62,004 nt of DNA. Origin: Faecalimicrobium dakarense. GTDB taxonomy: Bacteria > Bacillota > Clostridia > Peptostreptococcales > Peptostreptococcaceae. The position numbers and the translations under genes are program-made. Where the stretch lies: contig NZ_HG529369.1 of the NCBI RefSeq assembly GCF_000499525.1, positions 1 through 62,004 on the forward strand, written 5' to 3'. Positions 54,780 to 62,004 of this stretch are shown here, piece by piece. Numbering within the stretch: position 1 is the stretch's first letter; each line of letters starts with the position of its first letter. Under the pieces are notes generated by a model that was not told the origin of the DNA, did not search any database, and saw only the letters and a program-made list of their open reading frames with translations.

Positions 54780-55517
54780 CTAGTTCTTATTTAATTCCTC
54801 TCCTAATTCCTTCTTATACTTATAGTATGAGTTCCTAGCTATTCCTATTAGCTTCATTACTTCTATATCCTTTAGTGTCCCTTGGAAGTCCTTACTATAC
54901 TTTTGTATCTGCTCCTTAGCTAGAACACTCTTTTTAGTAGTCAACTTAGTTCCCTTCTCTAGTCCTATTTGCTTACCATTAAGTCTTGCTGTCTCAATGC
55001 CTTCTCTAGTACGTTGTTGTAAGTCCTTCACTTCCTTCTCACTTTGATTAAAAGCTAACTTAATCTGTTGCTCTGCTAGTGTTAATAGATACTTGTTTAT
55101 ACCTTCCAGTATGAAGTCTAAGTCTGTACCAGTTAGCTCTATACCCTGTGTCATAGCTTGCTTATACGTTGTTGTATTAATATGTGGTTCTTTTATAAAC
55201 TCTAACTCTATACCTTTATCAAACAACTCTTTATATAGCTTAAAACCTTCTTCTGAGTCTCTTGACATTCTACTAACACTATCGAAAACTATCGTGTCAC
55301 CTGCTTTTACTTTACCACCCTTCAATATGACCTTATTTTTATCCTTAGTCCATTCACCTACTAACTTCTCAAACTCTTTTCTACCGTCAACTTTTGTTCC
55401 AGTAAATACTTCCTCAACTATGACTGCTCCTGCATATAAGTCCTTTATGTTTCTTACTTGTCTTTCTATATTTTGAGTGCTTGTTGATATTCTACAGTAT
55501 CCATATATTTTCCCCAT
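54780..55517 (-). CDS. Serine recombinase (resolvase/invertase family)
   Basis: The 245-residue product has a resolvase N-terminal domain: KIYGYCRISTSTQNIERQ with nucleophile Ser11 and Arg9, then DTIVFDSVSRMSRDSEEGFKLYKELFDKGIELEF. The linker helix and a C-terminal helix-turn-helix (LKDIEVMKLIGIARNSYYKYKKEL) follow. It could resolve multimers of a circular form or invert DNA. Inverted repeats around its promoter are candidate target or operator sites. Confidence 0.93.
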   Translation of the reverse strand: MGKIYGYCRISTSTQNIERQVRNIKDLYAGAVIVEEVFTGTKVDGRKEFEKLVGEWTKDKNKVILKGGKVKAGDTIVFDSVSRMSRDSEEGFKLYKELFDKGIELEFIKEPHINTTTYKQAMTQGIELTGTDLDFILEGINKYLLTLAEQQIKLAFNQSEKEVKDLQQRTREGIETARLNGKQIGLEKGTKLTTKKSVLAKEQIQKYSKDFQGTLKDIEVMKLIGIARNSYYKYKKELGEELNKN

Positions 55518-55541
55518 TTTAGTACCACCTTTTCAATATTA

Positions 55542-55650
55542 AAGTATCAAATCTATCGACCATTTGTTTTTATACTTGAATATTATACTATGATTATATC
55601 TAAGTCAATGACTTTTAATACTATTTTCTAAAGCATTTCTTTTGATACTT
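55542..55650. repeat. Inverted repeat around the serine recombinase promoter (candidate res/inversion site)
   Basis: AAGTATCAAA (55542-55551) and its exact complement TTTGATACTT (55641-55650) flank 89 bp. These contain TTGACT (55603-55608) and TATAAT (55582-55587), 15 bp apart, on the minus strand. Related half-sites (TATACTTGAA at 55571, ATTATCAAT at 55652) suggest several recombinase sites. Confidence 0.55.
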
Positions 55651-55660
55651 AATTATCAAT

Positions 55661-55688
55661 AAAAAAACTAGAGTATTAACTCTAGTTT
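55661..55688 (-). terminator. Terminator of the zinc-ribbon gene
   Basis: AAACTAGAGT-ATTA-ACTCTAGTTT followed by T7 on the minus strand. Confidence 0.82.
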
Positions 55689-55696
55689 ATAATCTA

Positions 55697-55888
55697 TTAT
55701 TCTTCTAATGATTCATAAAAGGTTTTTAACTCTTCTTCAGCTTCTTCATTCGTTGTTGTGCTATAATGTTCTTCGTAGTCACAATTAATTTTTGTATTTT
55801 CACAAATAAGGGTACCTACTATATCTCCTTCTTCATTATAGTTATGGTCTAATACTAACGGTTCTCCACACTTTGGACACTCTTTCAT
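55697..55888 (-). CDS. Small zinc-ribbon protein
   Basis: The 63-residue product has Cys4-x2-Cys7 and Cys29/Cys36, a zinc-ribbon layout, and a very acidic C-terminus (EEAEEELKTFYESLEE). Function is unknown. AAGGAG precedes the ATG by eight bases and a terminator follows, so the ORF is well supported. Confidence 0.75.
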   Translation of the reverse strand: MKECPKCGEPLVLDHNYNEEGDIVGTLICENTKINCDYEEHYSTTTNEEAEEELKTFYESLEE

Positions 55889-55947
55889 TTTAAGCTCTCC
55901 TTAACAAAATGATTTTATCTTCATTATAACCTATAGCTAAAAATAAT

Positions 55948-56100
55948 CTATTCTTCATTTATTCTTTCACGTCTATTATATTCATTTATTAAATCTTCTA
56001 ATTCTATTTGAGATAAATTTTTTATTGTTTTTTCTGCATACTCTTCTAACTCTTCTATTTCTACTTCTGTAAGTTCCTCTAACTTATAATTATTTATCAT
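55948..56100 (-). CDS. Small acidic helical protein
   Basis: A 50-residue ORF (MINNYKLEELTEVEIEELEEYAEKT..., ending NRRERINEE) is predicted to be almost entirely helical. AGGTGGGGG lies directly before the ATG at 56100. I do not recognise it. It is the kind of small accessory protein common on plasmids. Confidence 0.5.
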   Translation of the reverse strand: MINNYKLEELTEVEIEELEEYAEKTIKNLSQIELEDLINEYNRRERINEE

Positions 56101-56243
56101 TCCCCCACCTCTTTCCATGTAATATTTAAATTATATCATGTAGTTATAAGTATTACAATAGCTGGTCTTTATCGATTTTGATATACATTTCCATGATAAA
56201 AAATCAGCTTTTATTAGGTACTCATAAGGGCTCTATTATCATA

Positions 56244-56587
56244 TTATTCTATTTCTCTTATATAGATAGTATCTTTATCGTCTATATTTTCTATGTATTC
56301 ACGTTTAGAATTTTCAATTGCTTCTATATCCATTTTTAACAATCGCTCTACTGTAGTAAGATTTCCTGTTTTTTCTCTTTTTTTATAGTCTATGTATTTA
56401 CATATTTTTTTATAGCTGACTTTATAATGCCTTGTATCTTTATGCATAAATGTCTAATTGCTCTCCCTATCAATTTAGAACATGAAAATATTAAGTTTAC
56501 TATTATAGCAGATATAATAGCCACCAAAATAGACATTCCTAATGTAATATCTGTTGTATTAAGTAGCTCCAAGCACTTCTCAATCAT
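56244..56587 (-). pseudogene. Small membrane protein gene, frameshifted
   Basis: The ORF from 56587 encodes one membrane helix (MSILVAIISAIIVNLIFS) and stops after 65 codons. Adding one A to the A7 run at 56405-56411 joins it to a downstream frame ending GNLTTVERLLKMDIEAI...IYIREIE. The joined product is about 113 residues: short N-terminus, helix, then a charged cytoplasmic part. No family is recognised. AAGGG precedes the ATG. Confidence 0.55.
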
Positions 56588-56761
56588 AACCCTTACGCCC
56601 TTCTAATATATTCATTTTTATTACTTTATTATAGTATAACTTGTCCTCTAGCTCTTTCAGCTCCTAGAGTACCTTAAGGTGTTCACTTACCCACCCTGTT
56701 TGTACTAGACACCATGTAGCTACAAATAAAGGTGATTTGTTCAACCTTACATTTTAGATTC
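56585..56761 (-). pseudogene. Remnant of a small gene upstream of the membrane protein
   Basis: An open frame reads ...PLFVATWCLVQTGW..., hits an in-frame TAG after HLKVL, and continues ELKELEDKLYYNKVIKMN to a TGA that overlaps the next ATG. The overlap suggests a former coupled gene pair. There is no good start codon, so it is called as decayed. Confidence 0.3.
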
Positions 56762-56797
56762 ACATTGAAATAATTACCTTACAAAATGGGAACGTTT

Positions 56798-57316
56798 TTA
56801 TAAGTTACTTATCTCCTCATACTTTTGTAATGCTTTCTCAAGCTCTTCTTTCGCCTTATCCTGTCCATTGCTATCTTCATTTTTAACATAATTAATTTCA
56901 TAATCTAAACTACCGCTATAATATTTTTTCAAATCTACTAATAGAAAGTAATTGTCTTTAGAGTTATTACCTTCTTTCTCCTCAATATCCATTACTCCAA
57001 TATGAATGTCCTGTATAGATTTTTCAATATTCATTAGCTTGTCTCTATACTCATTCATTGCTATAAATATATCTTCTTTGCTTTCATTCTTTTCAATTAA
57101 TCCTGCATAATCCTCCTGAGCTTCTTTCATTTGATTAGCAAGATACTTTATAGTCGCATTATACTCCTCACCTGTAGATTCTCTACTATCTATTATTTGG
57201 CTGACTTCTTCTTCAGTTAATACAATCTCTTTCTTATTTGTAGTACTGTCACCACTGCCACACCCAACAACTCCTATTGCTAATAATACTATTGTTCCTA
57301 TTAATACCTTTTTCAC
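56798..57316 (-). CDS. Predicted lipoprotein
   Basis: The 172-residue product has a signal peptide and lipobox (GVVGCGSGDS), then a helical, glutamate-rich body likely to form coiled coils (about 35-110). No enzyme motif is seen. The start is GTG with GGAG close by. As an element-encoded surface lipoprotein it could act in exclusion or attachment; this is speculative. Confidence 0.75.
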   Translation of the reverse strand: MKKVLIGTIVLLAIGVVGCGSGDSTTNKKEIVLTEEEVSQIIDSRESTGEEYNATIKYLANQMKEAQEDYAGLIEKNESKEDIFIAMNEYRDKLMNIEKSIQDIHIGVMDIEEKEGNNSKDNYFLLVDLKKYYSGSLDYEINYVKNEDSNGQDKAKEELEKALQKYEEISNL

Positions 57317-57365
57317 TTCTCCAATACCCCCTATAGTATTTACTTGTACTTTTTAACTAGCTCCT

Positions 57366-58181
57366 TTAGTGCTTGCTCACTATCTGTTGCACCTTGTACT
57401 CTTTATGTTCATTACAGAACTCTATAAACTCCTTATATACGTCTCCATATATTTTGAAGCTCCTAGTGACTATCTCATTCGCATTGGATTCAATCCTAAG
57501 TTGTTCCTTCTCAACGACATTCTTCTGTAAGTCGTACCAGTTTATACATTTCCTCGAACTTGCTGTACATTGACTTGATACTTTGTAACTCTTCTATAAA
57601 CTTTTTATACTCCTCACCTGATACAACTACATTATGGTTACTTTTGTATTCGGTGTCAGTAGCAAATACTATCGAGTTACTATCGTCACCACCATCGTTT
57701 ACTGGTACTACCTTTGTAAACCTTACGTAGTTTCTAAGCTTCGTATCGTACTTATAACCATTGGCTTTAATTTATCTATTTGTCAACTTAATTCCACCAT
57801 TAATATACTCGCATACGCCACACCATGCCAGTATATTGTTTACAGCCGAGCTATATCTAAATGCCTTCTTATCTAATCCCGTTTCATACTCATGGGATAA
57901 GCACCCATTTACAGTATTCAATATTTCTCCCAGTGGTCTTTTAGCATAATCATTGCCTGATAGCACCTCATTATTTTTACTACTCACAAGCAAATCTACA
58001 ATTAATTCAAATTGACTAAATTTCAATAGTGGTCTTGCCCCTAAGTTAGATACAATAATTCCTTCATGTGTTATCTCTGCCGTAAAATGTGTATCTCCAT
58101 TTCTATTTTTCTTTGTAATGGTATTTCCTGTATCTCATTATCTCCAAAGGATTCTATTAGTATTTCTTTTATACTTATCAT
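57366..58181 (-). pseudogene. Decayed gene of the element, several frames
   Basis: Starting at the ATG at 58181 the frame reads MISIKEILIESFGDNEI and soon stops. Adding one A to the A5 run at 58106-58110 opens GDTHFTAEITHEGIIVSNLG..., which continues through the 84-residue frame at 57772-58026 to a TAA. The same frame then continues IKANGYKYDTKLRNYVRF...VSGEEYKKF, and a further shift gives WYDLQKNVVEKEQ...QQIVSKH. The pieces look like one former protein of about 270 residues. Function is unknown. Confidence 0.5.
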
Positions 58182-58502
58182 TGTGATTACCCTTCCTTAT
58201 CCTCCTACACCCTAATAATATATCTATTTCCCCTAGTAGTACCTTTCTCAGGTTAAATTCCCTCCTAATACATTTATACAAACATAGTATCATATATTAA
58301 TTGCAGGTTTTTGTAGGATTTTGTAGGAATATTCTATTTTTTCTACTCTTTCTTTTATTTGCTCTGTATTTATGTACATACTAAATTATTTTTGTGCTAT
58401 AATACAACTAGGTTAAAATTTATAACAATCCGTTGTTATTTTTGAGTATTAAAACGTTAAAACAATTGAAATTACTTAGATAGAGTCGGTTATAACTTTT
58501 AC
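58182..58502. other. Right end of the element, no supported gene
   Basis: This stretch holds a GTAGGATTTTGTAGGA tandem-like repeat (58312-58329), a possible short ORF on the minus strand, and TCCGTTGTTA at 58429-58438 within AACAA-TCCG-TTGTT. No gene is supported. Confidence 0.5.
58429..58438 (+). repeat. Candidate arm-type integrase site, right
   Basis: TCCGTTGTTA repeats the site at 50531-50540 in the same orientation, about 65 bp from the right core. Confidence 0.35.
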
Positions 58503-58565
58503 ACGGACTCAAAATCCGTTGGTAGCAATACCGTATGGGTTCAAGTCCCATATCCGGCACCAATA
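58503..58565 (+). repeat. attR: right copy of the tRNA-Leu 3' part
   Basis: This copies the tRNA from the anticodon arm through CCA and a few bases beyond, but lacks the 5' half, so it is not a tRNA gene. It differs from the left copy at three adjacent bases in the variable arm. The distance between copies is 8,098 bp, the length of the element. Confidence 0.9.
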
Positions 58566-58577
58566 TAGCATTTGCAA

Positions 58578-58610
58578 GGGTTTCAATAAATATTATTGAA
58601 ACTCTTTTAT
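58578..58610 (+). terminator. Likely original tRNA-Leu terminator
   Basis: GGGTTTCAATA and TATTGAAACTC form an 11-bp stem before a T-rich run. It occupies the same place relative to the repeat as the terminator at 50480, with a different stem sequence. Confidence 0.7.
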
Positions 58611-58682
58611 TTTATGTAAAAGTGGTATCCCGTTAATAAACATTATTGGTTTTATCAAAAATTACAAATTATTTAATATATA

Positions 58683-58721
58683 AAAAAGACTTAAGTTGCT
58701 TTTAGCTACTTAAGTCTTTTT
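58683..58721 (-). terminator. Terminator of the TehA-like gene
   Basis: AAAAAGACTTAAGT and complement with a TTTTA loop, next to the stop codon on the minus strand. Confidence 0.82.
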
Positions 58722-58734
58722 ATATATAATTAAT

Positions 58735-59676
58735 TTATGCCTTAACTTCAGCAGTATTTGAAAATAAAAATACTACATACTTATAAGATACATAAGCTAC
58801 AATTCCTATGGCTAATACCATCTGAAAATACATTAAATATTTTAATATCGGCATTACTATTCCTTGTTTTATAAAAAACATATTCGTTTGTTTAGTTGCT
58901 ATTGCAGTTATAACAAGCGGGAATGTGAGTGCTGAGTAACTTGGATAAAACTTTATTTTTAATATTTTTGGCAAATATATCAACACTCCAATAAATATTA
59001 AAATTGATAGTGTACCTAAAAATCCTATCATTAAAATATCTTTTTCTTTAAAAGTTGATATATATCCCGCTAGACAAAGATTTGCCGGTGCTGTAAGTAT
59101 TGCTATTGTTGGAATCACTGGTTCTGGTATATCTTTTACTTTAAATAATCTATAAAGTATTATTGGCAATAAAATTATATAACTTACTAAACCAAACCAA
59201 AATAAATACTCACCTATTTTATTTAAATTATAAATAGGCGCAGTTATACTTCCTGTTGCTATACCTACATAAACTACAAAATAACTAGGAAGTACTTTTT
59301 TAATATCAAATTTCATTACAAATTTATAAGTAAAATATAATATCAATATAATATGTAAAATCAACCCTATAATCCATATTGATAACGCTAGATGTGGAGA
59401 TATTTTATTTGTATATGTTGAAAGTATCATAATCCCCATACTAAAAGTAGGGGCTACACTTGCTATAGCTGGATTTTTTAGCTTCTCTAAAACATCTTTA
59501 AAATCAATAAATATTTTTATAATCATAAATACTAATAATATAGTAGATAATACTCCAAAAATATTTCTATAAATCTCTCCATATGATAAAACTAAATTGC
59601 CCATAGCTGCTAATGCTAACATTAATCCAGCCATAGGTATAGGAACTTTTTTTAATATATTTGTCATATAATTCAC
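58735..59676 (-). CDS. TehA/SLAC1-family transporter (TDT)
   Basis: The 313-residue product has about ten membrane helices and begins KKVPIPMAGLMLALAAMGNLV, the usual opening of TDT proteins. The family includes tellurite-resistance/dicarboxylate and anion channels. The substrate is unknown. The gene lies 4 bp after the Cys-rich gene, suggesting one transcript. Confidence 0.88.
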   Translation of the reverse strand: MNYMTNILKKVPIPMAGLMLALAAMGNLVLSYGEIYRNIFGVLSTILLVFMIIKIFIDFKDVLEKLKNPAIASVAPTFSMGIMILSTYTNKISPHLALSIWIIGLILHIILILYFTYKFVMKFDIKKVLPSYFVVYVGIATGSITAPIYNLNKIGEYLFWFGLVSYIILLPIILYRLFKVKDIPEPVIPTIAILTAPANLCLAGYISTFKEKDILMIGFLGTLSILIFIGVLIYLPKILKIKFYPSYSALTFPLVITAIATKQTNMFFIKQGIVMPILKYLMYFQMVLAIGIVAYVSYKYVVFLFSNTAEVKA

Positions 59677-59680
59677 CTAA

Positions 59681-60157
59681 TTAGTTATCTAAATTAGATA
59701 TGCCTAATTCTCTAACTATAACTTCAGCAGTTTTTCTAGCCATTTCACCTGTAAATGCTATACACTGTTCTTTATGTTCTCCTGAACCCATATCCATACC
59801 TTTAGTATGAACACTACAACATAGAACTCTATGATTTTTTCTAAAACTTTCTTGTACTTCATTTGCTAATTCTAAAGTTCTATTTACCTTAGGGTCTGCT
59901 CCTGTTTTTCTTCCAAAGAAATACCCTATACACATTATAGCACCTGAAACAGCTCCACATACACATTTTGATCTTCCTATACCGATTGGAAATCCTGATG
60001 CCATTGCTATCATTTCTTCTGGCATATCTAATTCAAAGTTACTTCTTATAGATGCTACTATAGCTTCTGAGCAGAAATAATCACCTTTTCTATATAATTC
60101 TTCTGCATCTTTTTGAATCTTGCTTACACTTACTTCTGTTACCATATCTTTAACCAT
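59681..60157 (-). CDS. C_GCAxxG_C_C family protein (redox-active Cys-rich)
   Basis: The 158-residue product has the family pattern of spaced cysteines: YFCSEAI, SKCVCGAVSGAIMCIGY, RVLCCSVHTKG and KEQCIAF. Members are often found beside transporters or redox enzymes and may bind a metal or cofactor; function is not established. The ATG at 60157 has GGGGG seven bases upstream; the longer frame is not used. Confidence 0.88.
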   Translation of the reverse strand: MVKDMVTEVSVSKIQKDAEELYRKGDYFCSEAIVASIRSNFELDMPEEMIAMASGFPIGIGRSKCVCGAVSGAIMCIGYFFGRKTGADPKVNRTLELANEVQESFRKNHRVLCCSVHTKGMDMGSGEHKEQCIAFTGEMARKTAEVIVRELGISNLDN

Positions 60158-60291
60158 ATTAATTCCCCCTACATGCATTATATTCAGCTAAATTATATAT
60201 TTTATATCTTATGTTGTAAACGCAAATAGAAATTATCAATATTTAAGGCATTATTTATAGTTTTTTTATATTATATATTTTTAAATTTTTA

Positions 60292-61014
60292 CTATTGTAT
60301 TGTACTTTTCATAAGTTCAATGCAATCTGTAAATATACCATCAACTCCATATTCCATTAGTTTCTTAGCTACTTCTATAGAATTAACAGTATAAACAAAT
60401 ACTTTTATGTTATTATGATGTGCATTTTGTACTAGTTCTTTTGTAGCTAACTCAACATCTATATTAATACTATATAGCTCTAAGTCTTTAATTTTATTAT
60501 TTAAATCTTTGCTATTTGTTCCTTTATCTCCGTACAAGTTTGCATATTTAATATCATTTTGAATTGCTTTAAATCTTTTTATACATTCATGATTAAAGCT
60601 AGATATTAATATTTTATCTTTAATATTATATTTATTAATTATATCTAAAGTATCCTGTTCTAATTTATAATCAATTATATCCGTTTTTGCTTCTATATTT
60701 AAAAATATATCTTTATATTTAATTAAATTTATTACTTCTTCTAATGTAGGAATTTTACATAGATTGTTATCTCTAAATTTTATATTTTTGCAATTAAATT
60801 CTCTTAATTCTTCTAATGTATAATCTTTAATAAGCCCTTTTCCTTCTAATGTTCTTTCTATATCCTCATCATGTATTACAACTATTTTTCCATCTTTAGT
60901 TTTATGAATATCTAACTCAATTGCTTTTGCATTTTTTTCTAAAGACTTTTCAAAAGCTAGTATTGTATTTTCAGGATATTTAAAGCTGTATCCTCTATGT
61001 GCAAATATAATCAT
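60292..61014 (-). CDS. Glycerophosphodiester phosphodiesterase
   Basis: GDPD enzymes release glycerol-3-phosphate from glycerophosphodiesters. The 240-residue cytoplasmic-type product has the catalytic AHRGYSFKYPENT, the metal motif ELDIHKTKDGKIVVIHD, and NIEAKTD. The ATG at 61014 follows GGGGGAG by six bases. It is closely linked to the metallophosphoesterase gene upstream. Confidence 0.94.
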   Translation of the reverse strand: MIIFAHRGYSFKYPENTILAFEKSLEKNAKAIELDIHKTKDGKIVVIHDEDIERTLEGKGLIKDYTLEELREFNCKNIKFRDNNLCKIPTLEEVINLIKYKDIFLNIEAKTDIIDYKLEQDTLDIINKYNIKDKILISSFNHECIKRFKAIQNDIKYANLYGDKGTNSKDLNNKIKDLELYSINIDVELATKELVQNAHHNNIKVFVYTVNSIEVAKKLMEYGVDGIFTDCIELMKSTIQ

Positions 61015-61032
61015 GTCTATCTCCCCCATATC

Positions 61033-61908
61033 TTATTTATGCTTTAAAGTTATTTTAACTATTTCAGGTCTACAATTTATTCTCATTAAAATTCTAGAAC
61101 CTCCTAGTCCTTTGCTAAGTAGCATAGTAGATTCTTCTTTATTATATGTTCCAAAATCATATTTAGGAAAGAATTCCCTATTTGGTGATAATAATCCGCC
61201 CATATATGGAATTCTTATAATTCCTCCATGTACATGACCTGCTAATACTAAATCAGCTCCCCAAGAAGCATATTCTTCAAAGAAAAATGGTGTATGTGAT
61301 AGTAGTATATTATATTCATTTTTATTTATTTTACCTAAAGTATTTTCTATAAATTTTTTATCTAAATTTGAGTTTTTATTTTTAGAATTACTAAAAAAAT
61401 ATTTATAATAATCTAAAGGTATAATTAATCCATATATATTTATATGACTATTATTTTTTTCTATTTTTACTACTTCATTTTCTAAGTTTATTATATTTCT
61501 ACTGTATAATTCTTTAAAATAATTATTATACAAATCCTTATATCTTTTTATTAATGATTTTTGTTCATGATTACCAATTATATGATAAACTTTATACTTT
61601 TTAGTTAAATCATCTATTAAATTTAGCGCTATATTAAACTTTTTATTTTCTCCATCTACTAAGTTTCCTGTTATTACTACAATGTCAGGGCTTAATTTAT
61701 CTATAGCATTTAATAGTTTTTTATTGTCCTTTCCAAAGCTCTTATTATGCAAATCACTAATTTGAACTATATTAAAATTGTCAAACTCCTTAGGTATTTT
61801 AGAATTTTCTATTATATATTCATTTTTTTCTATACTATCTACTTGATATCTATATAAGGAATATGCACTGGTAAAAATTGCTCCTCCAATTAAAACTTCA
61901 TTTATCAT
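61033..61908 (-). CDS. Membrane-anchored metallophosphoesterase (YkuE-like)
   Basis: The 291-residue product has a short N-terminal hydrophobic anchor and the calcineurin-type metal motifs QISDLHNKSF, ITGNLVDG, GNHEQ, LSHTPFF and AGHVHGG. It may act on lipid- or wall-linked phosphates. It ends 18 bp before the GDPD gene and is probably co-transcribed with it. Confidence 0.93.
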   Translation of the reverse strand: MINEVLIGGAIFTSAYSLYRYQVDSIEKNEYIIENSKIPKEFDNFNIVQISDLHNKSFGKDNKKLLNAIDKLSPDIVVITGNLVDGENKKFNIALNLIDDLTKKYKVYHIIGNHEQKSLIKRYKDLYNNYFKELYSRNIINLENEVVKIEKNNSHINIYGLIIPLDYYKYFFSNSKNKNSNLDKKFIENTLGKINKNEYNILLSHTPFFFEEYASWGADLVLAGHVHGGIIRIPYMGGLLSPNREFFPKYDFGTYNKEESTMLLSKGLGGSRILMRINCRPEIVKITLKHK

Positions 61909-61987
61909 ATTAAGTACCTCACTTTAAAATACACTTACTTATTTTATATTATAAGCTACTATAGCAAATAATTTAATTTTATACTAT

Positions 61988-62004
61988 AAAAAAAGGAGAG
62001 ATTT
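61988..62004 (+). promoter_or_regulatory. Ribosome-binding site of a gene beyond the window
   Basis: The window ends in AAAAAAAGGAGAGATTT on the plus strand, a strong Shine-Dalgarno sequence, so a divergent plus-strand gene probably starts just outside. Confidence 0.5.

Noticed and set aside
58503-58562. Second tRNA-Leu gene
   Set aside because: The 5' half (acceptor and D arm) is missing; it is only the attachment-site copy.
50379-58565. Prophage or CRISPR interpretation of the element
   Set aside because: No capsid, terminase, portal, lysis or Cas genes and no regularly spaced repeats were seen.

Overview
This window looks like chromosome of a low-GC, anaerobic, spore-former-type Firmicute. 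The gene set and gene order point to Peptostreptococcaceae, near Clostridioides, Paraclostridium or Romboutsia: leuS with a T-box, rplU-prp-rpmA-obgE-yhbY, maf-radC-mreBCD-PBP2-minCDE-rodA-mgsA, rnfCDGEAB, and polA-coaE-slt. Base composition is strongly AT-rich and most genes lie on the minus strand. The species call is an inference from gene content and order; no database search was possible.

Layout. (1) 1-5,000: leuS behind a leucine T-box, then rsfS, yqeK and nadD. (2) 5,000-15,200: a frameshifted recX, a tiny membrane ORF, a small membrane protein whose ribosome site sits inside a hairpin, a P-type Ca2+-ATPase, an aminotransferase with an ECF S-component, RNase Z, a CoA-disulfide-reductase/NADH-oxidase-like flavoenzyme and a cystine symporter. 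(3) 15,400-22,300: yhbY, obgE, rpmA, prp, rplU with its L21 leader, rng, and two radical-SAM-associated genes. (4) 22,600-34,300: flavodiiron protein FprA, then the cell-shape and division cluster maf-radC-mreB-mreC-mreD-PBP2-minC-minD-minE-rodA-mgsA. (5) 34,600-39,700: the complete Rnf ion-pumping ferredoxin:NAD+ oxidoreductase. (6) 39,800-50,250: cell-wall proteins (SPOR, SH3-NlpC/P60, lytic transglycosylase), small metabolic genes, an orphan peptide-binding lipoprotein, coaE, and polA split into two ORFs.

(7) 50,379-58,565 is the accessory region. A tRNA-Leu(CAA) gene is followed by a tyrosine integrase, and a second copy of the tRNA 3' part lies 8,098 bp downstream, so an 8.1-kb element has integrated in the tRNA. 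It carries a PD-(D/E)XK nuclease-like protein, a 370-residue protein of unknown role, a DUF1413-type small protein under a three-palindrome operator, a serine recombinase with inverted repeats around its promoter, a zinc ribbon, a lipoprotein and several decayed genes. No relaxase, capsid or toxin gene was recognised, so it resembles an integrated plasmid or a small satellite-like element. (8) 58,700-62,004: a TehA/SLAC1-type transporter, a Cys-rich C_GCAxxG_C_C protein, a glycerophosphodiesterase and a metallophosphoesterase.

Four genes (recX, polA and two element genes) are each rejoined by adding one A to an A run. This matters for how the breaks are read: a homopolymer error in the assembly is as likely as true mutation or slippage. 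Several starts were moved inward from the longest possible ORF because a good ribosome-binding site precedes an internal ATG.
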